The position numbers and the translations under genes were made by a program. This document shows, in pieces, positions 27,020 through 40,480 of a stretch of 64,000 nucleotides of DNA; within the stretch, counting starts at the first letter, position 1, and every line of letters starts with the position of its first letter. Origin of the DNA: Promerops cafer (taxonomy: Eukaryota; Chordata; Aves; Passeriformes; Nectariniidae); NCBI GenBank assembly GCA_013398275.1, contig VZSE01006029.1:2880000-2943999 (forward strand), in the 5' to 3' direction. A model generated the notes under the pieces. It ran no database searches, was not told where the DNA came from, and saw only the letters and a program-made list of their open reading frames with translations.

Positions 27020-27365
27020 TTCACAGAATCAGTGGAAAGGACCTGTGCTCAATTAAGTTTTGTATATCTCTAAGGCTGGAAATTCTACAACCTCTCTGGG
27101 TAACCTGTTCTAGTGTTCATTCACTCTCTGTTTAAAAACAGATAAATGAAAATTATGTGTAAATTGAATGTACTTTTTTTCATGTCCTTTCAGAGGATAG
27201 CACTAAGAGTCTGAGTTTGTGTTTTATGCCTTCCTTTTAGGTACTTATACACATTGGGGCTGAGCCTTTTCTCGAGGCTAAGCAGTCCCAGAATCTCAAC
27301 CTCTACTTGTATGGCAGGTGCTCCAGTATCTTAATTATCTTTGCAGCCCTTCACTGGACTCACTG
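27020..27365 (-). mobile_element. Old CR1 LINE fragment
   Basis: Starting at cacagaatca the sequence follows antisense CR1 with many changes: acaacctctctgggtaacct, then gttctagtgttcattcactc, gtacttatacacattgg, ctgagccttttctcgaggct, and cagcccttcactggactcac. Divergence is high, which fits an old copy. Confidence 0.8.
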
Positions 27366-28589
27366 AGTATATGCAAAAACTAGTTATGAGTATACTCATA
27401 TCTCTTAGAGACCAATTTCTGTAGTAGACTGAGCATGCATAATATGTATGACAATACAGAGTTTCAGGAGAAAATCTCTGCTCGCTAGCTGCTCTAGTAG
27501 TACACAAATAATGGCTTTTTATATAAATGTGCTTCTACCACACTGAATATTGTGGTCACTGGTGACTTACATCATGTGCCTGGAGGATAACAGCCTATCC
27601 TGTGGTGGTTTTTATCTCCCCCATCTTCCATGATGGCATGACAGATGTGGAGTTGTATCTTGGAGGTCAAACAGCACACATCCTTTCCCCTGTGTTCAGG
27701 AGGTTGCGTGGAGCAAGTGTTTGGATCTTCAATTGAGATATAAATGTCTTGAGATAAAAGGTGGCTCACTTCCAGCATAACAATGATCTTGACCGAGTAC
27801 TTTCCTGATGCCAAAAAAGTCTTTCCTTCTGCTCGCAGCAAGAAAACTCATGGAAGGATCACTGTGACGCCCGAACAAGAAGATAAAACTTGAAAAGGAA
27901 GAGCATTTCAGTTGTGACAGCATAATGTCTGACTGCTGGATGGTATATCAGGCAGCTCCCACAAAAGAATTGTTGGTTTCATGGCCATTGCCTGAAATTT
28001 TAAATAGTCTCTCCCCAAAAATGACTGTGCCAAATTTGACTGGGATGGCTGCATTGGCCTAATAATCACAGTTATGGTGATTCAAAGGCAATCCATAGTA
28101 TTTTATTGCCTGCTGTATTTCTTTTCCATGTGAGATCATATTCCTGTGGTAGCAGAAATCTTGCTGTCCCCTAATGCTTCGAAACATGGAGAACATAGTG
28201 CCAAGAAAAATTAACTTGATTAAATCCTCTGAACAAGATTGAGAAGGAAAACAAACAAAAAGCCAGCAGCTGAGATACAAGGTCCATTATTATTATTTTA
28301 TGAATTTGGAATTCATACCCAGGAGCTATGTGCACCTGCTTGGAATCTGGTGCTCATGGTGGTCTGGTTTCATTTTAGGAAGGAGCCAAGCAGGTACCTC
28401 TTCTCTGGTAACTTTACTGAGGGCAGTTGATCTTCCGAAGACACTGGTGTGGACTGCATACTTTGCTAAGCAGCAGTTCAAAGCCATAGGCTTTGTAAAA
28501 TAAACATTTTAACAAAATAACTTCTCTCACTGACTTTTTCTTTACTGTGACAATCAAGAGAAATGGGTTTGGATCCACAGTTATACTGG

Positions 28590-28625
28590 AGATATATATA
28601 TAGATATAGATATATATATATATAT
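28590..28625. repeat. AT/GATA-type microsatellite
   Basis: Interrupted (AT)n with GATATA units. Confidence 0.85.
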
Positions 28626-30883
28626 CGGATATTCTAGGAAAACGCAGGATTACTGTCTCTCAGGTGACACTTAAAAATATGTTATCAATGCTTCAGTAGG
28701 TGGGTGAGCACTACAAGCAGGGACTTTTGTCCACTCGCTATATGACACACTTTCTCTCTATTCTTAGGTGTCTCCAGCTTGATGATATTTTCTCAGCCTT
28801 TCAAAGGCACCAAGCACACAGCCTGAAGTTCTGTGAGAACTTCACAGATAGCCTGTGGCCTATGGCTGAGGAAACATAGCTCTGTTTAGGGAAGGGAGGT
28901 GGAAAAAAATCACACCTTCTTCCTTTGCCCTTGGCAAAATCACAGTAGGGAAATGAGCATCCTCAGGATTGCGACAGAGATGTTCAAGACAAAGGTGTGA
29001 CAAAGGCTGAAGTTCTATGCCAAGGTGCTTTGCATTGTTGCATCTGCTGGGTAGTTACTGCTTGATTTAAACAAACCTTGGTTCTTGGTACAGCTGTGTT
29101 GAGAAATTTCACCCCTTATCCAAGGTCATGCATAACTACATCTAAGGAAACCTCCTGCAGGACTTGTAGGGGGGTAGTCTTTCATAATCCCTGCCCAGGA
29201 AGGAAGAACTGTAAGACATTGTTACACTTTTGCCTCTTCATGTCTTCCCGTCCAGAGGCAGCAACCCTGGCTTTGGCACAGAAAGAATCAACAGAGCCGG
29301 AACACGAGCAGCAACAGCAACACTGTCAGCACATGCAGCCAACAGCAATTAAAGAGGTCCTTGTTGAACAAGTTTGGCCTGTTGGCACCATAAACTTCAT
29401 GCCTAGAAGGTGCCATGGTCTAGGCTGTGGAACTTGGGTCATGGTGCAGTGCCCTTGGGCAGGTACCTGCATCACCTCTATTAACTGTATCGCTGTAAAG
29501 GCAGCTTGCTCAGAGGTTCATGCAAGGTGATACATGATAGCTGAGGAATCTGTTGAGTACGTGGTCTTTAATGATTTTTCCCCGGAAATGGGAATTCTTG
29601 TTGGAAGGTTAACATGGAAGGTCTTCTCTATATTAATTATAGAAAATACCCTTTGCATTATTTATTGTCTGCATATTTCTGGCATGATAATGATTAGCCC
29701 TGAAGCACAGTCACACAATGCACCATGCACAGCTAATAAAGTTACAAAACTGATTTGAATCATGCTACAGTTATTGCACAATGTCCTACCTGTGTTTTGG
29801 GGAGCTTCTAGCAAATTAAGAGAGAGCTGTCAGTTCCAAGTATTCACATTTGTCAAGGGTGTTTTATCCCGAAGGAGCAAATATCACTAGAATAGCCAGG
29901 TGAGGTGCTTGTTTGAAGTGTTTCCCTCAGGAAGTATGTAATTTCTACCCTCTGGTATTTAGTCGGTCTTTAACAGAGGATGGGAGTAATTGACAAGGTG
30001 CCTAGTTGAAATTTCTGTGTTAAAATTTCCTAAAAAAATGGAATACCAAGTTAATTCCACGAAAAAGAAAATAAAAATACTTGAAGCAGTTAGAGCCTGC
30101 TGTAGCAATTATCTCCACCAGCAGCAAGAGGCGGAAATCTGTTTCCAACCTTGCTTCTGAGCCAAGGACTTGGAAGACAGCTATGAAACTAGTTTATTCA
30201 ACCTTTATTTTTTTCCACATTGACAATGCAATGTCTGACTGCCCTCTTTCATGCTTTTAGATCCAGATAATTTTATCTGCAATGACATTTATAACGACAT
30301 TTTAGGGATTATGGATTGGTCCTTAGCATTCAGATAATTGAAAAAACAAAGTATCTTTCCTTTTAATTTGTGTGTGATTGTAACTCTGCCCATCTAAATG
30401 GGTCAGGTTTTCAGCTCCCATTCAAAGGGGAGAGAGCACTTAAACAATCACTTCACATTCAAGAAATAATGTCCTGACATCTGCTTGTTCCTAAATTTGG
30501 AAAGAGAAGGCTACAGTTGTTGGAAAAGAACTACTGTATCCAAAGTGTAAAACCCCCTTAGGAAAGAAGACTGGAGGAGGGATAAAAAAAGTGAGGAACT
30601 TTAATTCACAAGTTCAAAAAGTAAAGTAAATATGTGGAGAGTGCAAGAAAAGAGGGAAGGGTGATGATATTGGTGATATTGTTGATGAGTAATTAGTTAG
30701 TATATGGTCTCCTTGTGGGATGTATCAGAAGACTTCCTTTTGGTCCACAGGATTCTTGAAGGCTGGATCAGTTTCTACTGTTCCAGAGGATTTCCTAATC
30801 TAAAATAGGGGTAGGTTTGCACTGTGTCTCACAAACAAGGTATTTTGTAAAAAGGATAAGTACTTTGGAAGAGTGGACTATAG

Positions 30884-30940
30884 GATATATATAAACGTAC
30901 ATATATATTTATATTCACACTGCAATTATATATATATATG
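30884..30940. repeat. Interrupted (AT)n microsatellite
   Basis: Two AT runs separated by about 20 bp of mixed sequence. Confidence 0.8.
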
Positions 30941-33505
30941 AAGTATAATCTTTAGATTTTGTTTTGATTCTGCATGCACAGAAGTATAAAGAGGCAGACA
31001 GGAAGGTTTCCAAGCCTGTCCCCTTTTAAAAGTCTTTTTAACTAGTTTTTGCAATTTAGTATACTGTAGCAGGTTTGAGATTTACATCTGAAGCCAGATA
31101 GTGACTTGTCTATCAGATTAAATAATCTCTTGTAGCAAGCATTTTATGGGGTAGCACCCTGACTGCTAGGAACCCAGATTAAGAAGACAGTGGCATGTTC
31201 ACAGCATTTATTTTTATTCAGCCAGCCACAAGCCTAGCCATTTTAACTTTATTTTTCAGAACATGGCATAGAAGCAATGGATTTTTCACATCCACTGGAA
31301 GAGCTGTTGCATTATTTCCATTGTGAAGGCCTGTCCTGTATTATTCTCTTGTATATATATGCTTTTGTTGTATTACAGCAGAAAAAGCCACAAAGACATA
31401 CCAGGAATATCTATCCATGTTCTCCACCTGAGTTATAGATTGATTTGTTTGGTATTTTTCTTTTTAATAGTGTTGTTTTAAAATCCAGAAAGTAGCAGCA
31501 GATGTCCAAGGAGATCAAGAGAACAAGCTAAGAGATAAGTTCAGGGTTCACACCAATTCTTTTTCTGAGGATTTTGAAGGAGATAGAATAGAGCAATAAA
31601 TTATGCAGTTACAACCAAATACAAATTCTCATAACTATGTTGAAGCACATGATCTTGCCACTTTGAAATCCAGGAAAGCAGCCCAAGGAAATCTGCAATG
31701 TCCATTCTTACATTCCTGCATGTAAACCATTAGAGCTTCTGTGGTGGCTAATGAAGTTCAGGATTCATTAGGGCTTCACGCCTGTGTATTCCATTAAACC
31801 TGTTTTGGGAGACATTCTGCCACAGGACTGGTCTCCAGATTTTATACACCTACTAATATTTTTAAGGATATTTGCACATCAATAGACACATTAATCTTTT
31901 AAACTGTAAACCAAATATAATCTGAATAAAGAATGACTTGAATTGAGGAAGGGACTTAGAAAATGTGGTAACTAAAATAGTCTTTTCCAGAGACTGGGGT
32001 CAAAGAGTGCTAAAGGGTTGTGTTTGTTCCTAAAGGGGGAAATAAGTATCTGTTTTCTTTCCCCACTGTAAGCAGGCAAGAATTTTTTACTTTTTTGGGA
32101 TGCATTGATAATATCTGCTAATTAGGGGCAGAATGGCCCTGCATCTTTCATCAAGCAAATAGTCAGGGCACTGCGTTAGTAGTGACTTAGTAGCACTTCA
32201 AGATTTCTGAAAATTCCTTGGCTTTCATCCTATTGCCACTCCCTAGCTGGACTGTAATGAGACTTGGATGGAAAATTTTAAGAACCTTTGTATTTTGCCT
32301 GCATAGAGAAAGGACTGCTATAAATTGACTACTGTTACCTCGGATATTTTTAGAGATTAGCAAAATGGATTGATTGTAACTGGACTATAGTCTCTTAAAG
32401 TAATTGTCTCAACAAAAGTAATTGTCTTAGAAGAAAAAGATAAATACCTATAAACCTACACACACATATGCTTTACTTAGATTGCAGTTAATGGTAAACA
32501 GTTAGCTTCAGTAGTATGGAGACTTCCAACACTAAAGTGGCTGATGGTTTGGAAAGAAATTGAGGTAGAAAGACAAAACAAAGGCAAATCACAGTCAGTA
32601 CAATGCTGATAATAACTGTTTGTATTTAAGATTTGTGTATGCTGTCATGCAACTAAGCACAATCAACTTGGCAGTGGCTTTCCACTGAGGCTGGAATGGG
32701 ATTAGAGTAGGCAGCACTTGGAGAGGTGCTTGCATTTACTTTTCTGTATATATATGGATATTTGCATTCTGCATGAGGTGATGTTTTGGATCACTAGTTC
32801 TGTGTGTAAGAACCTCAAATAGCACCAAGTCCAATGTCTGCTATTCCAGACAATGGAACATTTTTTAATATTACTAATGTGGAATACTCAAGGGAAAATA
32901 CATAAAGTAATGCCTTTGAGTAAATCCCCTATCTGTTTTTCAAACAATATGCTTATCATAAGACTAGTTTGAAGGCTTATTGAGAGATTATATGAGCAAA
33001 CTTGGCTTATATTGGAATTTTCCCACATCCTTGGATCTTCCCCCATGAAAACGTTCATAACATCAGACTTGTTCCAAAAATAAGAATTGATAGAAATAGT
33101 CTTGTTTGTTTACCTTGGTTCTGCCAGGTGATGCCACAATGAGAAGTTACACAGATATGTAACCTTGAATAACCCTCTTTGGCTCTGTTTTCTCCACCCT
33201 ACATGACAGGGAATTTAACCATCATTGTGCAACCATTGGTTTGCAAGAGGGTTTTGGTTCAGAAGATGCTGATAAAGATAATGGCAAGAAATACCTGTTG
33301 GGAAAGGGTGACCTGGATAATCAGCTAAACAGGAGCCATGACACTGCTGTTCTCCACATGCTTGTTCTTCCTTAGGGCCACAAGAGAGGCTTGGGGATGA
33401 TCTCCTCACAATGTCTGCTCATCAGCAGGGACAGTTGGTGCTACTGTTGCTGCAAACAGGCTGCTGGCATATACACTACTACTATACACTGTACACTGCT
33501 ACTAC

Positions 33506-34203
33506 CTGTACAGGCTGGGGCAGAGTGGCTGGAAAGCAGCCTGGTGGAAAATGACCTGGAGGTGCTGGTCAGCAGCAGCTGAACATGAGCCAGCCTTGTG
33601 CCCAGGTGGCCAAGAAGGCCAGTGGCATGCTGGCCTGTATCAGCAATAGCATGGCCAGCAGGAAGGAGCAGGGCAGTGTTTGTCCCCCTGTACCCAGCAC
33701 TGGTGAGGCCACGCCTTGAGTCCTGTGTTCAGTTCTCAGCCCATCAGATCAGGAGGCATGTTTTGGGTCTGGAGCATTTCCAGAGAAAGGCGACAAAGCT
33801 GGTGAAGGATCTGGAGCACAGGTGTGATGAGGAGTGGCTGAGGGATCTGAGTGGGGTTGTTTTGCCTGGAGCAAAGGAGGCTCCTTATCACTCTCTGCAA
33901 TTACCTGAAAGGAGCAAGGCAGGGACTTGGCCTCTTCTCCCAGGTAACAACGCCAGGATGAGAGCACGCAGCCTTAAGCTGTGCCAGGGGAGATTCAGGC
34001 TGAACATCAGGAGGAACTTTTTCATAGAAAGGGTTGTTAAGCATTGAAAGCCCAGGGAGGTGGTGGAGTCACCATCCTTGGCAGTGTTTAAAGAAAGATT
34101 GGATGTGACAGTGCCATGGTCTAGTTGACATGGTGGTGTTTGGTCATAGGTTGGACTCAATGACCTCAGAGGCCTTTTCCAAGCTAAAAGATTCTGCGAT
34201 TCT
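33506..34203 (+). mobile_element. CR1 LINE 3' end (ORF2 C-terminus and tail)
   Basis: An open frame from 33598 reads through typical CR1 ORF2 C-terminal words: YPALVRPRLESCVQFSA, then HFQRKATKLVKDLEHRCDEE, later FRLNIRRNFFIERVVKH. After the frame breaks at 34,046 the DNA continues through the standard 3' region (gggaggtggtggagtcacc, then ttggactcaatgacctcaga) to gattctgcgattct, the CR1 terminal repeat. The copy is 5'-truncated and lacks the catalytic part of the reverse transcriptase, so it is inactive. Confidence 0.92.
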
Positions 34204-35210
34204 TTGACTATTAAGATGAAGAAGATACCAACACTGAATAAAATAGTCAAAAAGGCGCATTGATCACATAAGTTAAAAATTACTGTAATAAACTAACATT
34301 GGTTTGTATCTCTCAAACAGTTTCTGTTTGTAAAAGACACTTAGACTTGTCACATAGTGACAATAAGTTTTCCATGTTTTACTGGTTGGACCTGTAGGGA
34401 TGTAGAGCCTGGCAGTTTTCCCTGTGGTTTTTAGTTTTCCTTCTGTCTTCTCCACCACCACTCCAGAAAACAGTAATTAAAAATAGGAAGATTTCAGAAG
34501 GATTTTCTAGACCTCATGTATTTTTCTGGAACAATCTCCCTGGTTGGAATATTCCCTTACTTTTCAGGTCACCAAGAGGAAAACAGTAAAACATCCCTTA
34601 GGAGCATTTCTCCAGTTTTATTGTACATGAGCCATTCACCAACTGGTTGTCTCTTAAAGACAGCTTTTGAGCAATGCCTGTGAAAAGCCCTGTCATAAAT
34701 AAGCAGTTGCACAAGGAAGTGTTTTAGCAAGCAAGATCTCAACAGGCATTTTTGAAATCACAGTAGTATCTGTGCAATCCCTAATAGCAGCAAATCAAGA
34801 TGTGCAAGCACAAAAATTCTCTCAGCTGCATTCTCTTGCCAGTCTGCCCTGACAGTTCACTGTTGCTTGAGGAGCTGCAGCCAAGCCAGCACTTTCAGCA
34901 CTTCAGCAGGTGATTCACCAGCAGCTGAGTCATCCCTGTCCAAAGCTAGCACATGCAAAACCCAGGGAGGGGTGGGCAGCTGGGGAAGGGAAGCACAATG
35001 AACCTTTCTCCACTAATTCATGCCATCTGGGAATGACAGCCCATAGGCCTGCAGCTTTGTTTGCAAAACATTGTTTACAATTTTTATTATGAAGTCCATA
35101 GGGAAGGAGACTTAATTTTATTTAACAGTTCATCATCATTACACAAACCGTTGTTCTGGGTTTAGCTTCAGAAAACAGGAAGCAATACTCATGATTAGTT
35201 AGTCAGACTC
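34204..35210. other. Intergenic DNA
   Basis: Nothing recognisable. Confidence 0.4.
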
Positions 35211-35235
35211 TTTTTTTTTTTTTTTTTTTTTTTTT
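35211..35235. repeat. Poly(T) tract of 25
   Basis: An uninterrupted run of 25 T. Read on the minus strand it is a poly(A) following the sequence at 35,236-35,700, so it could be the tail of a minus-strand retrocopy. I could not recognise a parent gene or target-site duplication. Confidence 0.8.
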
Positions 35236-38200
35236 GCAGGCTTTTGTTGTTAAACAATTAGATGGGAAAACTGGAATTGAACTCACTGACATGCAACTGG
35301 AGTCTTTTGGTGTTAGAGGTCTCTCTGGTGAGCCACAGAGGATGTGAGCTGTTGCAGTCTTGACTCATCAGTTTGGTTGGTGGTAACCCAGGCTTACATG
35401 GGAGGTCACTTGGCTTAAATGTCCATAACTGAACAGAAGGGCAGCAAGCACAATTGGTTTTCTGTAAGCAGATGCTGCTTTGTGCCCAAGGCTCACGTGT
35501 CCCAGTGCTTGCATGATCACTTTGTTTGAGTGTGAAATTATGTAAGACCAGTCACTACCCACACTGAAGCTCTTCCCTTTAAGTTGCTTTGTTAACAAAT
35601 GTGAGCAGCCCAGTGAAGAACCTAGCAAGTGTAAAAACTGGTGGAAGGTTGAAGATGAGCTGTCCCTAGGCAATGGGAGCGGGTAAAGGCAGCAGGGTCT
35701 CCTCGTGTGACAATGGTGAGCTGTTAGACAGTTCAGCCCTTCAATTTATCTCACCTTACAATGTTTTATCTACTAATCATGGGCACCACTTAAAAAAAAC
35801 CCCAAACTAGTAATAATTAGTTGCTTTCCATGTTCTGCAATGAACAATTAAAACACCAAACTCTGTAACATAAAGGTACACAGTTGATTATTCATTAACA
35901 CACAGTGCAGAAAACCCATATTCACAGACTCTGTAATGCTTTAGAACACTTAGCTACAGTCAAAATAAGTCTCAATAATCACTTTTATCAGTAGTTTCCA
36001 CAGAACAGGAACGTCTACTGCACTTCCACTCTGACCATGCAGCCTGGGTTGAAAACCATTTCTGCCATCAAGGGTAGAGGTGAATAAAGTGAACACACTT
36101 ATCTTCTCAAAGGCAAACTTTGAGTTTACCTCAGGACAAGAAAACTGGACTAGAACTAGGCTCCAGCTTCCCAAAAAAAGCTGTTCCTCATGTTCCAAAA
36201 AAAAAGCTCCAGCTTCCCAAAAAAAGCTGTTCCAAAGGAACATGAATAGAGGCAAAATATTCCCGTATCTGCTTTTTTTTGCACCAGATGGGAGGAGGGA
36301 CTTGAATTTACCATGTGGTACAACTTCTTGAGGAAATTGGATGAAGGTGTAAGAACATGAGGAGTGTGATATGAACAGTTAAAGGTCAGAATTTAAGATG
36401 TATGAAGTGGCTGGGCATTTCCACACCATGAGTAGAGCCTGAGACATACCTAGAAGGACAAGAGACATGGGGAAGAAACACTGCCTAAAATCACAGATTT
36501 CCATTCTGAAAAAGCTTGTCTGAAACTCATAATGTCTGGGCATGGGTCTATTACTACAAGAGTCCTGTGAGGATGCCACAGGTCTACAACAAATAACGCA
36601 GAGGCTGCACTGTGCCCCATCCCTGTTCTCTAACAGAACATACCATCGGTGATCAAGGCTCCAGATTTGACCATTTGCTGAGTGGGGAACTTCTACAAGT
36701 TATTCCAAAGAGTAATGTATCTATGGCCTAGGTCTCCATCTTGTAAAAAATCCAGATTTTACATCAGCAATAAAATCCCTCTGCTAGAGGATTTTTTTTT
36801 TTAACATAAAAACCAATTTATTTTATTTCATACTAAAAAAAGTCTGCAAATACTCTCAAATATAATTTTTCCCATTCTCTCTCTGCTTGCTTGAATTATC
36901 CTCATAAATGATACTTAGCTTAATAACATTCAAATATTTTAAACAGGTTTTAAAGACAGGAAAAATTACATTTGTAGTTTTGAGAGCTAAAATGTGATAG
37001 CTTCACAAGAGGGCAAACATGCACATGATCACAGATGTACAGTGAACACTGATGTGTAAATGCCTACTTAGATTTAGGCTAGTTTCCTCTCAGGTTTGGG
37101 GGGGGTGTTTAACTTTTTTCTTTTGGTGAGGTTTTTTTGGTGTTATTTTAGCAAAATGAGGCCTAGAAGTTTGAACAATTAAACTATTGGTAAAGGTACA
37201 AACTACCTGTCTTGATAATAGAGTTAGAGATGGCCTATTTGGAAATGCCATTAGCTGCCATTACTTGCATTTTTTTGTTGTTGTTTTTTTCAGATCTTTG
37301 TGAAGAATCTAGAAGTTTTTTCTGCTTGTAGTTAATTAAATCTTAGCTGACCTCCATAGCAGGGCAAAATTCAAGGCAGATGCATAAGAAGCACCAATCT
37401 GCTGCCAAACACCTTTTTTTTTTCTCTCAAGAATTAGGGATTTTTAGTACCTGAGGAAGAAAGATACCAGTAATATGATCAGCATAAACACCACATTTCA
37501 GGAAATGTATAGGAGGAAAACTTTGTTTATATTACCCTTATTTGTAGTACAGGAACTCTTTATTATGTCCTGCTGTTTCTGGGTAGGTATCAATTCTCCC
37601 AATGTCAAACAAAGCTTACTAGACTGTCAGAATGACCATTTCATACCTTATTATGAAGGCAGGTCCTTATCATGGCTTTTCTCAGAGTAAGGCATCCAAA
37701 AGCCCTGTGTTTCACCACCCACGATACCATTTTATTACTTCTACACTTACTACACTATCCAGCATATGCTGACTACTGTTTTGTTAGGTAGGGTCACTCA
37801 TGACATTACATGAAATAATCCAACAAACCAATATTAGATGTCACTACTTCAGCTATTGGAATAGGGGGTTGAGGTGGGAAAGGCTATGACCTTCATTTTG
37901 TTTCTTTGAATAAGTCATTTTAAGGTCATTTGGATAAATACCGTGGGAGTCAACACTATCTGTGAGCTACCTGACAGGCTACCTGTTAGGCAAAATCCAA
38001 AGCACATGATCTTTAATCCAAGATCCACTGTGAAGAAATGCATATCCCAAATACCACATATATTTTCCAGCAGAGAAAAAGATGGGAGGCAACATCTGAC
38101 AGAAGAAAAATTTCCTTTTCCTGCAATCATCTCTTTGGAGAAATCACAATTAAAAACATGGCCAACTTCTGTGGTACTTGGGGATATAGAGAGATAACCT

Positions 38201-39760
38201 GCTGTCCAGAGATGTTGAAATCTGTATTGAATATGGACTTTTGAAAGAACTCTGCATATGCCAACACATTCACTACCCACAAAAGGGTTTATACATGTGA
38301 ATGTAGCACAGTGAATGGTTCCCCTTGTCAGAAACCCCAGAAATAACTGTGAGACTGGAAGCAGAGTCCTAGGATGCCTTCTGGTGTTCTGACAATTTCC
38401 TACTTCAGCCTCTCTCTGGTGTTTATTGCTGATGAAATGAAAAGCAGCAAACAGGCTACCTAACAGCTCAGCTTTCTTTGGTTTTCATGTCAAGTGATTT
38501 TTTTGGGATGGGTTGTGTCCCTTCCTTAAGGACCCAGAGGAGGAGCATCTCTGCAGCAACCACTGCTGTGCTCTCAGCAGAGCTGCCCTCTTCCAGCAGG
38601 AAACCTCCCACCACCATGCCTTCCCCTCACAAACACTGCCTGAACCAAAGAGCTTTGTAAGCACCAAATTATACTGCACTAGTGAACAAAAATTTCTCAG
38701 CAAAGCACCTGATTTAGCTCCATCTAGTTTGATGAAAAGAGCTTTATTAAGTCAGTTTCCTTACCTAAGATTTGCTGAATATGTTCCTGCAATGCCACAT
38801 GTCGAATGTCCTTCTAAAGGCTTGTGCAAGAACATCTGTGAACCTCCTGTGTCATACACATCTCATCAAAGGTATTAATCCTTTACTGAACAGCAAATGT
38901 TTTTTCTCTTGGGTTGGTGCAGAATCTAGCAATGTGAAAGCTGAACTGGAAATAAATCACGAGGAAAAACTTGCCCAAAGAATCATTCTCTACAAGTAAA
39001 CAGCAATTCTAGACCCAAGAAAGGATGTGAACAAAACCAAATGAATCAATTAACATTTTAAGTTTGCAAAATGCTCTGATTTTAGAAACAGTGTCAGCTT
39101 CTTGGGGCTTTACAGAGGCCAATTGGTAGCAGTAATCAGCAAGAAATGACCTCACCACCACAATCAAAAGTGACCAGCCTGCATTTCCAGACCTGTACAA
39201 AACTGGGCAGATCTGTACCCATTTGGGTCAGAGAACGAGATTTCCCTGACTCAAGGAGCAGCTGCCTGTTTGCTAACATCCAGCTTTATAGCAGCTTTTC
39301 TGGCAGGCTGATCTCCTGCAGCTGCCAAACTGGAGGAGAAAGAGATACTGATGCTTTCTACCAACTCCTGGCTGGAATTTTTCCTACACCACAGAAAACC
39401 AAAGCATTTTGTCAACTCTTCTTAAGTCTCACAGCAACGCTAAAAGAACTGAAGTGTTATTTATTAGTATAAATCATTCTCAAGGTTTTGAACATTACAA
39501 TTTAAAAGGCAGAAACCTGAAAACTGCTTTTGATGCAGATATAAGTAAAGACCTACCAGTGAGCCTTTTCAGTGGTTTTCTGCTCCTCATATATGTTTGC
39601 TTGCAGCACCCAATTGGAGTGTGAGCGCATCTACAACAGAATAGATAGGCACACTGTAAAGACTATTTAGACTGCCTAGCTGAAGGTGTTAGGAGACCAT
39701 GGTTCCTTCTAGGTTCTATCTACTTCTAGCTGCTTGCCACCTCATAGAGCACAGCAAAGA
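35236..39760. other. Intergenic DNA
   Basis: Short open frames only, with no recognisable domain. It contains the 46-bp tandem duplication near 36.2 kb and many short A or T runs. Confidence 0.4.
36160..36233. repeat. 46-bp tandem duplication with inverted repeat
   Basis: A 28-bp block beginning gctccagcttccc and ending agctgttcc occurs identically at 36160-36187 and 36206-36233, a period of 46 bp. The intervening sequence carries tcatgttcc (36188-36196), whose inverted copy ggaacatga sits at 36237-36245, so a hairpin could form around the second copy. Confidence 0.85.
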
Positions 39761-40480
39761 GAAAACAGTCCAGGACACTCCCAGAGTGTGGAAGAAAACT
39801 TCCTAACATAGCTGATGAGGGAGCCAACTAGGGAAGACACCCTAGTTGTTTGTGAACAGAAAAGGATGGTTGGAAACCATCTGAGGCATGCAATCATGAA
39901 ATGAGTTTTTGATTCTCAGAGCAGGGAGCAGGTGGAGGGGTAGCAGGGAGATGTGTCCAGCAGAACTGCCGCACTGGACACCCAGGGGACAGATTTTGGG
40001 CTTTTTAGGAGCCTGGTTGCCTTGCCCTGAACGGCAAACAGTCCAGGATGGCTAGACATTCTTCAAGAAGGGTCTAGAGCACAAGTTTTATGAGAAGCAG
40101 CTAAGGGAACTGGGGTTGTTTAGCCTGGAGAAAAGGAGGCTTAGTGGGGGACCTCACTGCTCCCTGCAACAGCCTGAAAGCAGCTTGTAATGAGGTGAGA
40201 GTCAGTCTCTTCTCCCAAGTAACAAACAACAGGACAAGAGGAAAAGGCCTCATGTTTTGCCAGGGGAGCTTTAGATTGGAGACTAGGAAAATTTTCTTCA
40301 CAAAAAGGGTTGTCAACCATTGGAAGAGGCTGCCCAGGGGAGTGGTGGAGTCACCATTCCTGGAGCTATTGGAAAGATGTGTAGATATGGTGCTCAGGGA
40401 GAGGGTTTGATGGTGGACTGGGTAATGCCAGGGTAACAGCTGGACTCAATCTTACAGCTCTGGGTTTAAGAATCACAGCC
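39761..40480 (+). mobile_element. CR1 LINE with internal deletion
   Basis: 39761-40058 matches the middle of CR1 ORF2 (aacttcctaacatagctg, gagccaactagggaag, ttgtttgtgaacagaaaagg, tttaggagcctggttgcc, gacattcttcaagaagg). From about 40,060 it jumps to the 3' part (ggtctagagcacaag, actggggttgtttagcctgg, tctcttctcccaagtaac, cattggaagaggctgccc) and the 3' tail (gctggactcaatcttacag). The two halves are far apart in a full CR1, so a large block is missing. The junction falls in aagaaggg, which both sides share. Confidence 0.88.

Larger units (their letters stand above)
27366..33505. other. Intergenic DNA with AT microsatellites
   Basis: No supported gene. The longest open frame (29078-29530, 150 aa) has a Gln/Glu-rich patch but no domain I recognise, no promoter island and no clear splice context. 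Two AT microsatellites lie near 28.6 and 30.9 kb. Confidence 0.4.

Noticed and set aside
33391..33582. 63-aa plus-strand frame before the CR1 element
   Set aside because: Its end runs into CR1 sequence (EWLESSLVENDLEVLVSSS is CR1 ORF2-like), so it is not a separate gene.
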